This document shows positions 16,562 to 23,755 of a stretch of DNA of 29,317 bases, piece by piece. The notes beneath the pieces are model-generated. The model saw only the letters and a program-made list of their open reading frames with translations. It made no database searches and had not been told where the DNA came from. Origin of the DNA: JBNKWA01 sp050299555 (GTDB lineage: Bacteria > Pseudomonadota > Alphaproteobacteria > Rhodobacterales > Rhodobacteraceae); the NCBI GenBank assembly GCA_050299555.1, contig JBNKWA010000014.1, forward strand, positions 1-29,317. Reading direction: 5' to 3'. Within the stretch, counting starts at the first letter, position 1, and each line of letters starts with the position of its first letter. Both the position numbers and the translations under genes were made by a program.

Positions 16562-17980
16562 TCAGTTGTAGATCAGTTCAGGCAGCCAGAAGATGATCTG
16601 CGGGAACACATAGACCGTAATCATGGCGATCAGGATCATGCCGAGATAGGGCATCACGCCCCGGAAGATGTCGGTCAGTTCCACCCCCGGCGGGGCGATG
16701 CCCTTGAGGTAGTAGGCCGACATGGCCATGGGCGGGGTCAAAAAGCTCGATTGCAGGTTGAGGGCGATCAGCACCCCGAAGAACAGCGGGTCGATGCCGA
16801 AATGCGGCAGCAGCGGCAGGAAGATCGGCACGAAGATGATGATGATCTCGGACCATTCCAGCGGCCAGCCAAGCAGGAAGATGATGATCTGGGCGAGGAT
16901 CAGGAAAAGGAGCGGGCTGAGTTCCAGCCCGACCACGAATTCCTCGATCAGCTGCTCGCCGCCGAGATAGGAGAAGACCGAGGAGAAGGTCCACGAGCCG
17001 ACGAAGAGCCAGCACACCATGGCCGAGGTGCGCACGGTGAGATAGACGCTTTCCTCGAGCCGCTGCCAGGTCAGCGCCCGGTAGGCGGCGGCCAGCATCA
17101 GCCCGCCCAGGGCGCCGACGGCGGCCGCCTCGGACGGGGTGGCCAGGCCGAAGAGGATCGCGCCGAGCACCGACAGGATCAGGATTGCCAGCGGGAAGAA
17201 CGAGGTGGCGAGCATCCAGGCGACCTTGAGGGCCGGGATCGGGGCATGGCCCTGGGTCTGCGGCGGCGGGGCCAGCCGCGGGTTCAGCTTGGCGCGGGTG
17301 ATGACGTAAAGGATGTAGAGCCCGGCGAGGAGGAAGCCCGGCAGCAGTGCTCCGGCATAGAGCTTGACGATGGAGACGTTGGAAGAGGCCGCGTAGACGA
17401 TCAGCATGATCGAGGGCGGGATCAGGATGCCGAGGCAGCCGCCGGCGCAGATCACGCCCGCCGCGAACGACTTGTCGTAGTTGGCCTTCAGCATCGAGGG
17501 CAGCGCGAGAAGCCCCATCAGCGTCACCACGGCGCCAACGATGCCGGTGGCGGTGGCGAAGAGCGCGCAGGTACCGAGCGCCGCCACCGCCATGGCGCCG
17601 GGCAGGCGGCGCGCGGTGAGATAGAGGGTCTCGAACAGCCGCGCGACGATGTTGGCGCGCTCGACCACGTAGCCCATGAACAGGAACAGCGGGATCGCGG
17701 TCAGCACGTCGTTCGACATCACCGAGTAGGTCTGGTTCACGAACAGATCGAAGATGCGGTTGTTGAAGAACCCCTCCATCCAGGTCGCCCACTGGGTGCC
17801 GGCGTCGGCCCCTGCCTCGACGGCGCGGTGGTATTCGCGCCACATCCGGTCGGCGTCGAAATAGGCGTAGTAGCCGAAGGCCACACCCATCGCCATGAGC
17901 GTGAAGGCGATGGGAAAGCCGAGAAAGATCGAGACGATGAAGACCACCAGCATGGTCACGGCAACCTGCGGGTCGGTCAT
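16562..17980 (-). CDS. dctM: TRAP transporter large permease subunit (second system)
   Basis: This 472-residue inner-membrane protein has about 12-13 hydrophobic segments. Diagnostic stretches are FLGFPIAFTLMAMGVAFG at the N-terminus, IPLFLFMGYVVERANIVARL near residue 95, CLGILIPPSIMLIVYA near residue 190, and the C-terminal SSFLTPPMAMSAYYLKGIAP. It is longer than the first DctM through an insert after the second helix (about residues 40-75, rich in charged and aromatic residues). This is typical of the mannitol/chloroaromatic-compound branch. The ATG overlaps the dctQ stop by four bases (ATGA, 17977-17980). Confidence 0.94.
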   Translation of the reverse strand: MTDPQVAVTMLVVFIVSIFLGFPIAFTLMAMGVAFGYYAYFDADRMWREYHRAVEAGADAGTQWATWMEGFFNNRIFDLFVNQTYSVMSNDVLTAIPLFLFMGYVVERANIVARLFETLYLTARRLPGAMAVAALGTCALFATATGIVGAVVTLMGLLALPSMLKANYDKSFAAGVICAGGCLGILIPPSIMLIVYAASSNVSIVKLYAGALLPGFLLAGLYILYVITRAKLNPRLAPPPQTQGHAPIPALKVAWMLATSFFPLAILILSVLGAILFGLATPSEAAAVGALGGLMLAAAYRALTWQRLEESVYLTVRTSAMVCWLFVGSWTFSSVFSYLGGEQLIEEFVVGLELSPLLFLILAQIIIFLLGWPLEWSEIIIIFVPIFLPLLPHFGIDPLFFGVLIALNLQSSFLTPPMAMSAYYLKGIAPPGVELTDIFRGVMPYLGMILIAMITVYVFPQIIFWLPELIYN

Positions 17981-18570
17981 GTCTGGCGATCTCCGGTGTC
18001 GCCCTCATGGGCCTGCTTGAGCAGCACGGTCTCAAGTTCCTCGACATCCGCCTCGGCCTCGAGCCAGGCGCCGGTCCTGAGGCACCAGATGCAGCGGCAC
18101 ACCTGGGCCATGCCCTGGATGAGAAGCAGGCAGCCGGCGGCGACGATGACGAACTTGAAGTGCCAGATGGGAATGCCGGCGGGACTCATGACGCTGACCT
18201 CCTGGTACTTCCAGGAGCGGGCGAAATATTTCCAGCCGGCGAAGATCAGCGCCAGGATGCCGGGGAAGAAGAAGATGAAGTAGAGCACCAGCTCGACCGC
18301 GGCCTGCATGCGCGGCCGCCACAGCCGATAGACGAAGTCGCCGCGGACATGGCCGTTGCGCGACAGGGTATAGGCGCCCGCCATCATGAACAGCGTGCCG
18401 TACATCATGTAGCTGAGATCGAAGGCCCAGGAGGTGGGGTCGCGCAGCACGTAGCGCACGAAGACCTCGTAGCCGACGCCGAAGGCCATCACCAGGATGC
18501 ACCAGGCGAAGGCACGGCCGAACCAGGCTGTGATCCGGTCGACGCCGTAGATGAAACCGACCATTGCCAT
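17977..18570 (-). CDS. dctQ: TRAP transporter small permease subunit (second system)
   Basis: This 197-residue, four-segment inner-membrane protein carries the family block YMMYGTLFMMAGAYTLSRNGHVRGDFVY (about residues 50-77), with the conserved HVRxD-like motif. A long hydrophilic loop after VLYFIFFFPGILALIFAG and a soluble C-terminal tail (EAEADVEELETVL) complete it. The start follows a 76-bp gap that carries a strong hairpin after dctP. Its stop overlaps the dctM start. Confidence 0.92.
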   Translation of the reverse strand: MAMVGFIYGVDRITAWFGRAFAWCILVMAFGVGYEVFVRYVLRDPTSWAFDLSYMMYGTLFMMAGAYTLSRNGHVRGDFVYRLWRPRMQAAVELVLYFIFFFPGILALIFAGWKYFARSWKYQEVSVMSPAGIPIWHFKFVIVAAGCLLLIQGMAQVCRCIWCLRTGAWLEAEADVEELETVLLKQAHEGDTGDRQT

Positions 18571-18594
18571 TCCTCGAAACGCGACGCTTGCGGT

Positions 18595-18620
18595 CGGAAG
18601 GACGGCGGGCCGTCCTTCCG
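18595..18620 (-). promoter_or_regulatory. Perfect 11-bp hairpin between dctP and dctQ (second system)
   Basis: Arms CGGAAGGACGG (18595-18605) and CCGTCCTTCCG (18610-18620) enclose a 4-base loop. No T-run follows on the minus strand, so read-through into dctQ is expected. It likely stabilises the dctP message or reduces transcription of the membrane subunits, as seen in many binding-protein transporters. Confidence 0.65.
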
Positions 18621-18646
18621 GGTGTCACTTGCGGCGCTGGTGGCCG

Positions 18647-19771
18647 TCAGCCGCCGAGCTTGCCGGGGAAGTAGTGGTTGTAGGCGAGCTTGAAGTCGGC
18701 GTCGTTCATGTGGTGGTAGAAGGCGACGCGTTCGGCCCAGACCTTCTGGCTGTCCACCACCTTCTTGAAGTACGGATCCTGGTTCAGGTCCTCAAGTACC
18801 GTGTCCCAGCTGGCGAGCTGCGCCTCCATGATCGAGGTGTCGGTGCGGTAGACGTTGACCCCGTCCTCGATCATGATCTTCTGCAGGTCGGCCGAGTAGC
18901 GGTCCATGGCGAGGCCGTAATTGGCGGTGTTGGCGGCTTCTGCCGCAACCTCGACGATCGCCTTTTCCTCGTCCGACATGTCGGCGTAGACGTCCGAGTT
19001 CCACATGATCTCGAAATACTCGATCGCCTGGTGGAACGAGCCGAGGTGGTAGTGCTTGGAGACGTCCTGGGCGCCGAACTGGCTGTCGGAGGTCGGGTTG
19101 TTGAACTCGAACGCTTCGATGACGCCACGCTCCAGCGCCGGCACGATCTCGCCGCCGGGTAGCTGGGTCACCGACAGGCCCATGCCCTGCATGACATCGG
19201 TGGCCAGGCCCACGGTGCGGTACTTGAGGCCCTGAAGCTGGTCGGCGGTCTCGATATGCTCCTTGAACCAGCCCAGCGGCTGCGCCGGCATCGGCATGGC
19301 GAAGAAGGTCTTCACGTTCAGGCCGAGGATGCCGTTGACCAGTTCCTCGTAAAGCTCGCGACCGCCGCCATAGTCGATCCAGGCCATCATCTGCTGGGCG
19401 TTGGCGCCAAAGATCGGGCCGGTGCCGAAAAGCGAGGCGGCCTTGTTCTTGCCGTACCAGTAGGCGGTCACCGAATGCGCCGCGTCGAGCACGCCGTCGG
19501 AGACGGCGTCCTGCACGGCAAAGGCCTGCACCACCGCGCCGGCGGGCAGGTACTCGATGGCGATGCGGCCGCCGGAGATCTTGGCGACGCGGTCGGTGTA
19601 CTGGCGCGCCATGTCGGAGAAGATGTCGCTGGGCCCCCAGGAGCCCTGCATCTTGAAGTTCTTGGTCTGGGCGCGCGAGACCTGCGGTGCGGCCAGTGTG
19701 GCCGCGGCGGCGCCGCCGGCGACAAGGCCGCCTTTCAGGAATCTGCGACGTGTGCTGGTCCTGTCGGTCAT
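18647..19771 (-). CDS. dctP: TRAP transporter periplasmic substrate-binding protein (second system)
   Basis: This 374-residue receptor has a Tat signal (TSTRRRFLKGG, then a glycine/alanine stretch ending near QVSRAQ). Its mature part begins FKMQGSWGPSDIFSDMARQYTDRV. Family regions include GVLDAAHSVTAYWYGKNKAA, LKYRTVGLATDVMQGMG and ALERGVIEAFEFNNPTSD, where the aromatic and acidic residues usually line the ligand pocket. It resembles the mannitol/chloroaromatic group. Two ATGs compete: 19777 is adjacent to the AAGGGGAGGA Shine-Dalgarno sequence, while 19771 has the proper 7-base spacing and is preferred. It is first in the operon dctP-dctQ-dctM-amidase-small membrane protein. Confidence 0.93.
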   Translation of the reverse strand: MTDRTSTRRRFLKGGLVAGGAAAATLAAPQVSRAQTKNFKMQGSWGPSDIFSDMARQYTDRVAKISGGRIAIEYLPAGAVVQAFAVQDAVSDGVLDAAHSVTAYWYGKNKAASLFGTGPIFGANAQQMMAWIDYGGGRELYEELVNGILGLNVKTFFAMPMPAQPLGWFKEHIETADQLQGLKYRTVGLATDVMQGMGLSVTQLPGGEIVPALERGVIEAFEFNNPTSDSQFGAQDVSKHYHLGSFHQAIEYFEIMWNSDVYADMSDEEKAIVEVAAEAANTANYGLAMDRYSADLQKIMIEDGVNVYRTDTSIMEAQLASWDTVLEDLNQDPYFKKVVDSQKVWAERVAFYHHMNDADFKLAYNHYFPGKLGG

Positions 19772-19810
19772 TTGCATTCCTCCCCTTGGGTTCTTTTTTT
19801 GAGTGCTGAA

Positions 19811-19838
19811 ACTGTACGGGGTGACGGTGCAGAAGCAA
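19811..19838 (-). promoter_or_regulatory. Candidate promoter of the second TRAP operon
   Basis: On the minus strand TTGCTT (19838-19833), a 16-base spacer and TACAGT (19816-19811) lie 40-67 bp before the dctP start. An A-rich leader (19800-19791) and a strong Shine-Dalgarno sequence follow. The pair is moderately close to sigma-70 consensus. No operator repeat is obvious. Confidence 0.35.
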
Positions 19839-19877
19839 CGTTTTTTGCGCCTCGGGTACGGATCCTCAACGCAGCAA

Positions 19878-19899
19878 GGCGGGCCCCGATGGACCCGCC
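19878..19899 (-). terminator. Candidate terminator of the XRE-regulator gene
   Basis: On the minus strand a 9-bp GC-rich stem with one G-U pair (arms 19899-19891 and 19886-19878, 4-base loop) is followed only by TT-GCTG, so the U-tract is poor. It lies 83 bp past the stop at 19982 and before the second TRAP operon promoter. Confidence 0.45.
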
Positions 19900-19981
19900 C
19901 CTGTCGTCAATGCACCGATTTCGGGCGTCGTTTCAGCGGGACGGCATGGCCGTGCCCGCCGGTTGCGTGCGCTTTTCAGGG

Positions 19982-20446
19982 CTATGCGGAGCGACGCAAC
20001 TCGTGCTCCACCACGCAACCATCCTTTTCCGTCGCGGCCCTTGAATCATCGAGGACCGCGAGCAGGCCAAGGCTGAGATAGCCAAGATCGTTTTCATTGA
20101 TTGCGGGGTTGGCTCGAGAGGGTCCGGGCGTTTGGGTGCCGGCCTCGCCGCCCTTGGCCAGATCGAGGCCATCGTCCCTTTCCGGCTTGTGGCCGTTCGG
20201 CAGCGACTTCCCCTCGCCGGTGTCGTCGACGCCGCTTGCCGCGAAAAGGCGCGACACCGAAATCCCGAGCGCTGCGGCTATATCCATCAACGTGGCTACC
20301 GAGGCGACGCGGCGGGCCGATTCAATGTCGAGAATGTCGCTGACGCCTGCGCCGATCAATGCGGCCAACCGATCGCGGCCCATGCCTGCAGCTTCGCGCT
20401 GCGCCTTGACCTGTCCACCGACGACGGCACTCACCTCTGCAATCAT
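19982..20446 (-). CDS. XRE-family helix-turn-helix regulator
   Basis: This 154-residue protein has a Cro/CI-type helix-turn-helix over about residues 8-72 (VKAQREAAGMGRDRLAALIG, then SDILDIESARRVASVATLMD, then ALGISVSRLFAA). A hydrophilic linker and a C-terminal part ending LGLLAVLDDSRAATEKDG follow. The C-terminal half is unlike any ligand-binding domain I recognise. It is the last gene of a lower-GC cluster on this strand but is separated from the 63-residue gene by 137 bp containing a palindrome, so it may have its own promoter. It is the likely local regulator of the GNAT/isochorismatase-like genes; that is inferred from position. Confidence 0.82.
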   Translation of the reverse strand: MIAEVSAVVGGQVKAQREAAGMGRDRLAALIGAGVSDILDIESARRVASVATLMDIAAALGISVSRLFAASGVDDTGEGKSLPNGHKPERDDGLDLAKGGEAGTQTPGPSRANPAINENDLGYLSLGLLAVLDDSRAATEKDGCVVEHELRRSA

Positions 20447-20527
20447 CTGCTTGTGTCCTATTCCTCACCGGACCGGCGGGCCCGGTGCGGATCAGGCTAG
20501 GGCATTTGTGCTACCTAAACTAGAATG

Positions 20528-20539
20528 TGCAAATTTGCA
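20528..20539. promoter_or_regulatory. Perfect 12-bp palindrome upstream of the XRE gene, candidate operator
   Basis: TGCAAATTTGCA lies 82 bp before the XRE start in the AT-rich gap 20447-20583. Its flanks GTGC..GCAC nearly extend it. Dyads of this size are typical binding sites of XRE-type dimers, so autoregulation is plausible. Confidence 0.4.
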
Positions 20540-20583
20540 GCACCCATTAGCGTGCGCGGCGTACCAACAGATTCACCGCCTCA

Positions 20584-20775
20584 TCAGTTGTTGCGGCGCT
20601 GCTTGCCGTACACCTTGCTTTCAATTGACGACAATGTTGCCGCAACTTGATCGGCTTCGTCGTTAAAATTATTCCTCATCAATTCATAGCGCAGGTATAT
20701 TAGCATCCTGATCAGAGCGTCGTGCTCTTTTTCATCGCCCGCCCGAATTTTTTCGTTACTCTGCATCTTCGACAT
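20584..20775 (-). CDS. Conserved-looking small protein (63 residues), function unknown
   Basis: This 63-residue hydrophilic, probably helical protein has a central HDALIRMLIYLRYELMRNNF stretch followed by DEADQVAATLSSIESKVYG. It has no membrane segment or cysteine. Its start overlaps the end of the isochorismatase-like gene by 20 bp; a second ATG at 20766 is also possible. Tight coupling indicates it is real and works with its neighbours. I have a vague memory of similar alphaproteobacterial proteins next to acyltransferase genes but cannot name the family. An anti-regulator or adaptor role is only a guess. Confidence 0.7.
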   Translation of the reverse strand: MSKMQSNEKIRAGDEKEHDALIRMLIYLRYELMRNNFNDEADQVAATLSSIESKVYGKQRRNN

Positions 20776-21319
20776 TCCGAAGTGATCGCACCCAACTACT
20801 CATCGGTACCATCAAATCACGCTTGGTCACGGAGGGGAAGAAGACCGATGCGGCGTTGGTTGGGTGCATGGCGCTGCATTTTTGCAGCGTCTCGCCCAGG
20901 CCGATCCGCGCAATCGGCAGGTTCAGGGTTTCGGCACCCGACATTGTCGCGCCGATCGCCGAATCAACCAGGGGCCCTGCGAAGTAGATGCCATTCTCCT
21001 TGTGGTTGGAGAGTACACGCTCAAACTCAGGGTTTGAGAAGCACGAATCCTCGCCATGGTCAAAGACCATGTCCCTGACCCGTGGCCGGCAACCCGACAG
21101 CCAGGCCCCCGAGGGGCTGGTGCCCTCGGCGCTGACACGGCGGCTGAAGCCGACGGCAACGCGATAGCGCCGGGCCTTCGATACCAGAGCTTTCAGCCCG
21201 TCCGCCTCGGCAATTTCTACCAGGTGCTGACTGTCAAACTTCTGAAATGCCCCGAAGACAATCAGCAGCGGGGTGGTCCCTTGGAAGACGGAAGGCGATG
21301 GCCTGATGATGATGGTCAT
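20756..21319 (-). CDS. Isochorismatase-fold protein lacking catalytic residues (probable pseudoenzyme)
   Basis: This 187-residue protein has the secondary-structure pattern of cysteine hydrolases of the isochorismatase/nicotinamidase family. It has an N-terminal strand PLLIVFGAFQKF, a VAVGFSRRVS strand, a DMVFDHGEDSCFSNPEFERVL helix region, and YFAGPLVDSAIGATMSGAET near residues 112-131. The catalytic Asp expected in the first strand is F22 or G23, the Lys is H88, and the nucleophilic Cys is A121. All three triad positions are therefore lost by my hand alignment. It probably binds a ligand or a partner rather than hydrolysing. It starts 9 bp after the GNAT gene with AAGGG as Shine-Dalgarno sequence. 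Alternative: a distant fold family and no true relation. Confidence 0.7.
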   Translation of the reverse strand: MTIIIRPSPSVFQGTTPLLIVFGAFQKFDSQHLVEIAEADGLKALVSKARRYRVAVGFSRRVSAEGTSPSGAWLSGCRPRVRDMVFDHGEDSCFSNPEFERVLSNHKENGIYFAGPLVDSAIGATMSGAETLNLPIARIGLGETLQKCSAMHPTNAASVFFPSVTKRDLMVPMSSWVRSLRNVEDAE

Positions 21320-21328
21320 GGCAACCCT

Positions 21329-21967
21329 TCATTCTGCCGCCATTGCGTAGCCTGCGGGCATTTCGCGCAGATCGCGTGCTGCCGATTGTTCCAAGATTCC
21401 CGGTCGGTCCCAGTCGCCCTCGGGGCGGATGATCTGATACGGGTCTGTCTCAAGCGTAATTGCGTTGCTCGGGAGTTCCTTCTCCCAGACCATTTCAGTG
21501 TAAGAATACTCCGAAAAAACCAAAGTTCTACCGTTTTCCGGAACGCGGAAGCCGAACATCGACCAGAGCGGGATCAACTCGTCGCGGGCATGGCCGATGA
21601 TCTTCGAAAAACCCTTGCGCAGGCAGTGGTCGCAGGCCGCGCGGATGATTTTGAATGCAATGCGAGTCTTCCGATACTCGCTGCGGACGGCGACTCGCTC
21701 CAGCTTGGCAAACCCGCCAAAGTAGCGGATGCGCAGGCAGGCGACCGGCTCGCCGTCGACGTAGCCGATGATATGGGTTGCGCAGAAATCGTTGCCGTCG
21801 AACTCCTCCTCATAGGGGCAGTTCTGTTCGGCCACATAAACCGCAGAGCGGATCATCGTAACGCGCATGAAGTCTTCGATCGAGCGTGCCGTCCGAACCT
21901 GTAGGAGGGGTTCCTTCTTGGCGTGCGGTGCCTCGATCACGTTTGGTGCAAACTGTCCGTCTGGCAT
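21329..21967 (-). CDS. GNAT-family acyltransferase
   Basis: This 212-residue protein has a GNAT core between residues 22 and 145. It shows VRTARSIEDFMRVTMIRSAVY, HIIGYVDGEPVACLRIRYFG (strands beta2-beta4), LERVAVRSEYRKTRIAFKII (the acyl-CoA motif A with RKTRIA) and LIPLWSMFGFRV (motif B). The N-terminal RSAVYVAEQNCPYEEEFDGND resembles the entry region of autoinducer-synthase-like acyltransferases such as LuxI and FeeM, but it is not a canonical LuxI. A C-terminal tail of about 45 residues with RPEGDWDRPG follows. The ATG comes one base after the preceding stop (TAGAATG). The substrate is unknown; making a small acylated signal is a hypothesis. Confidence 0.82.
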   Translation of the reverse strand: MPDGQFAPNVIEAPHAKKEPLLQVRTARSIEDFMRVTMIRSAVYVAEQNCPYEEEFDGNDFCATHIIGYVDGEPVACLRIRYFGGFAKLERVAVRSEYRKTRIAFKIIRAACDHCLRKGFSKIIGHARDELIPLWSMFGFRVPENGRTLVFSEYSYTEMVWEKELPSNAITLETDPYQIIRPEGDWDRPGILEQSAARDLREMPAGYAMAAE

Positions 21968-21968
21968 T

Positions 21969-22559
21969 CTAGAAGTTCCTGTTGGTCAACTGTTCGGGGA
22001 CATGATGGGTACGGTTACTCAAGCGTACATAGCGGTAGAGCCCCGGCGTCTTGGTGCCCATGAGTCGAAAACCTACCGACAGCATAAGCCGGCGACCGGC
22101 CTCGGTGACCGCGCGGCCGAAAAGATCGGCCGACTCGAGCTCCGGTGCCTGCAGAAGCCGGGCGATCAGCGGGATGCCCAGCACGGCCTCGCCAGGGGCG
22201 TAGACGCCCCAGAAATAGCCAGCCGAGACGGGTTCGCCCGCCTTAGCGCAAAAACACGGATCCGGATCGGTGGTCCGTAGCGACCCGTTCAACAGAGCGG
22301 CGTGCCCGGCCTTGTTGAGCATGATCATCAGGCACAAGCCGAACGGTGTCGGCGCCCCCAGCCTGAAGATCGACCAGCAACTTTCTCGTACCAACTCGGC
22401 GATGGCTACGACCTTCTCCACCGAGGCGTGAGGGGCGTTGAGCGCCTCCGCCATGGGGTGGTACAGCGAAATAATGTCCGACCGTGTCGATGGTGCAACA
22501 CGCACTCTACGCTCGGCCAAGGCCGTGGGCAGCCGGTCAAATTCTTTACCGAACTCCAT
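21969..22559 (-). CDS. Putative GNAT-like protein, first gene of the low-GC cluster
   Basis: This is a 196-residue protein without a clear textbook signature. The stretch PVSAGYFWGVYAPGEAVLGI followed by FGRAVTEAGRRLMLSVGFRL and a final strand GLYRYVRL fits the second half of an acyltransferase fold. The N-terminal half is helical (SDIISLYHPMAEALN, VVAIAELVRESCWSIFRLG). It stands immediately before the clear GNAT gene, so a paired acyltransferase is plausible. The start is uncertain. A GTG at 22571 overlaps a GGAAG Shine-Dalgarno-like sequence, whereas ATG 22559 is 11 bases past it and is used here. The divergent LysR gene lies 164 bp away. Confidence 0.65.
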   Translation of the reverse strand: MEFGKEFDRLPTALAERRVRVAPSTRSDIISLYHPMAEALNAPHASVEKVVAIAELVRESCWSIFRLGAPTPFGLCLMIMLNKAGHAALLNGSLRTTDPDPCFCAKAGEPVSAGYFWGVYAPGEAVLGIPLIARLLQAPELESADLFGRAVTEAGRRLMLSVGFRLMGTKTPGLYRYVRLSNRTHHVPEQLTNRNF

Positions 22560-22624
22560 CACGCCAGGCACTTCCGATTTCGCTGTTTGGACAGATTTAA
22601 GACATTAACTCGCCACACTTACAC

Positions 22625-22637
22625 TTTCTGGTAGAAA
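22625..22637. promoter_or_regulatory. T-N11-A dyad in the LysR divergent gap
   Basis: TTTCTGGTAGAAA has 5-bp inverted arms and fits the T-N11-A form bound by LysR regulators. It lies between the LysR gene and the GNAT-like cluster, so LysR could control both directions. One short match only. Confidence 0.35.
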
Positions 22638-22723
22638 CGTTATCCCGATGGGCTATTTTTGGCAGGGCATAGAATCGGCAGCAGGCCGATGCAAAAAAGC
22701 AGCGCGGGGGCCTTGGCCATCAA

Positions 22724-23755
22724 ATGTCGTCATTGAAGTCGCAACCGTCCTGGGATGATCTCAAGGTCTTCCTTGCCTGTGCAAGAACGCTGAGCTTCCG
22801 CAGCGCCGCCAAGGCGCTCGACCTGACCTCGTCGACCGTTGTCCGCCGGATCAGCGGGCTGGAGGGAAATCTTGGCTTTGCCCTGTTCGACCGGCTGCCG
22901 AATGGCGTGCAACTCACACGTGAGGGTGCGCGGCTGGTCTCAAGCGCCAACCAGATCGAGCAGGGCGCCTACGACTTCCAGCGCCGGGTCGAAACATTCG
23001 ACGCCAAGAACCGCGGCATCGTGCGCATCTCGGCGACCGAGGGCATCGGCTCGTACTGGCTGATGCCGCGGCTGATCGAGTTCCAGCGCGGCAATCCGAT
23101 GATGGTCATCGACCTGAACGCCACCGAGAACATCGCCGATGTCTCGCGCATGGAGGCGGATGTCGCGATCCAGTTCCAGGAGCCGAAGAACCCCAACGTG
23201 ATGCGTCGTCGGCTGGGCTCGCTGCACGTCTACCCCTATGCCTCGCGCCGCTACATCGACGTCTACGGTACGCCGACCACCAAGGCCGAGATGCTGGACC
23301 ACCGGCTGGTCGACCAGGTCGGCCCGCAGCTCGATAGCGGCGCCTGGCCGCGTTATCTCGGGATCGAGGATATCGAGGGCATCGTCGGCATCCGCACCAA
23401 CTCGTCGGCCGCCTTCTTCTATGCGGTGGAACGCGGCGCCGGCATCGGCGGCCTGCCCACCTTCGCCACGGCACTGGGCTCGAACCTGGTGCCCATCGAC
23501 ATCGGCATCCACCACCGGCTGGACATCTGGATCACCTATCATCCGGATGCGCGGCGCACGCCTCGGGTCGCCACCATCATCGACTGGCTGGTCGGCTGTT
23601 TCGACCAGGCAAAATACCCATGGTTCAAGGACGAATTCATTCATCCAAACCGATTTGCAGATTTCGACAACGCCAACTGGCAGATGAATACCATCAGCGG
23701 ATTCGCGGCCGCGGGGTCTTCGCGGGGAAGCGCCTTGAGTGAACCACAAACATAG
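22724..23755 (+). CDS. LysR-family transcriptional regulator
   Basis: This 343-residue regulator has an N-terminal winged helix (WDDLKVFLACARTLSFRSAAKALDL, split over residues 10-34, then TSSTVVRRISGLEGNLGFALFDR). A linker helix and an effector-binding domain starting RISATEGIGSYWLMPRL follow. The protein is about 40 residues longer than a usual LysR protein; the extra tail FKDEFIHPNRFADFDNANWQ and onward is unusual. The 3' end overlaps the transporter gene by 17 bp, so regulator and exporter are cotranscribed. Its likely target is this exporter and perhaps the divergent cluster. No strong Shine-Dalgarno sequence precedes the ATG. Confidence 0.93.
   Translation: MSSLKSQPSWDDLKVFLACARTLSFRSAAKALDLTSSTVVRRISGLEGNLGFALFDRLPNGVQLTREGARLVSSANQIEQGAYDFQRRVETFDAKNRGIVRISATEGIGSYWLMPRLIEFQRGNPMMVIDLNATENIADVSRMEADVAIQFQEPKNPNVMRRRLGSLHVYPYASRRYIDVYGTPTTKAEMLDHRLVDQVGPQLDSGAWPRYLGIEDIEGIVGIRTNSSAAFFYAVERGAGIGGLPTFATALGSNLVPIDIGIHHRLDIWITYHPDARRTPRVATIIDWLVGCFDQAKYPWFKDEFIHPNRFADFDNANWQMNTISGFAAAGSSRGSALSEPQT

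Noticed and set aside
16751..18283. Plus-strand frame of 510 codons
   Set aside because: Antisense to the second dctM and dctQ; highly charged low-complexity sequence without domain.
19791..19800. T-rich run as a plus-strand terminator
   Set aside because: No plus-strand gene ends before it and no stem precedes it; on the minus strand it is just an A-rich leader of dctP.
21329..21967. A classical LuxI homoserine lactone synthase
   Set aside because: The GNAT core is clear, but the conserved LuxI residue pattern is incomplete and no LuxR gene is nearby, so I keep only GNAT acyltransferase.
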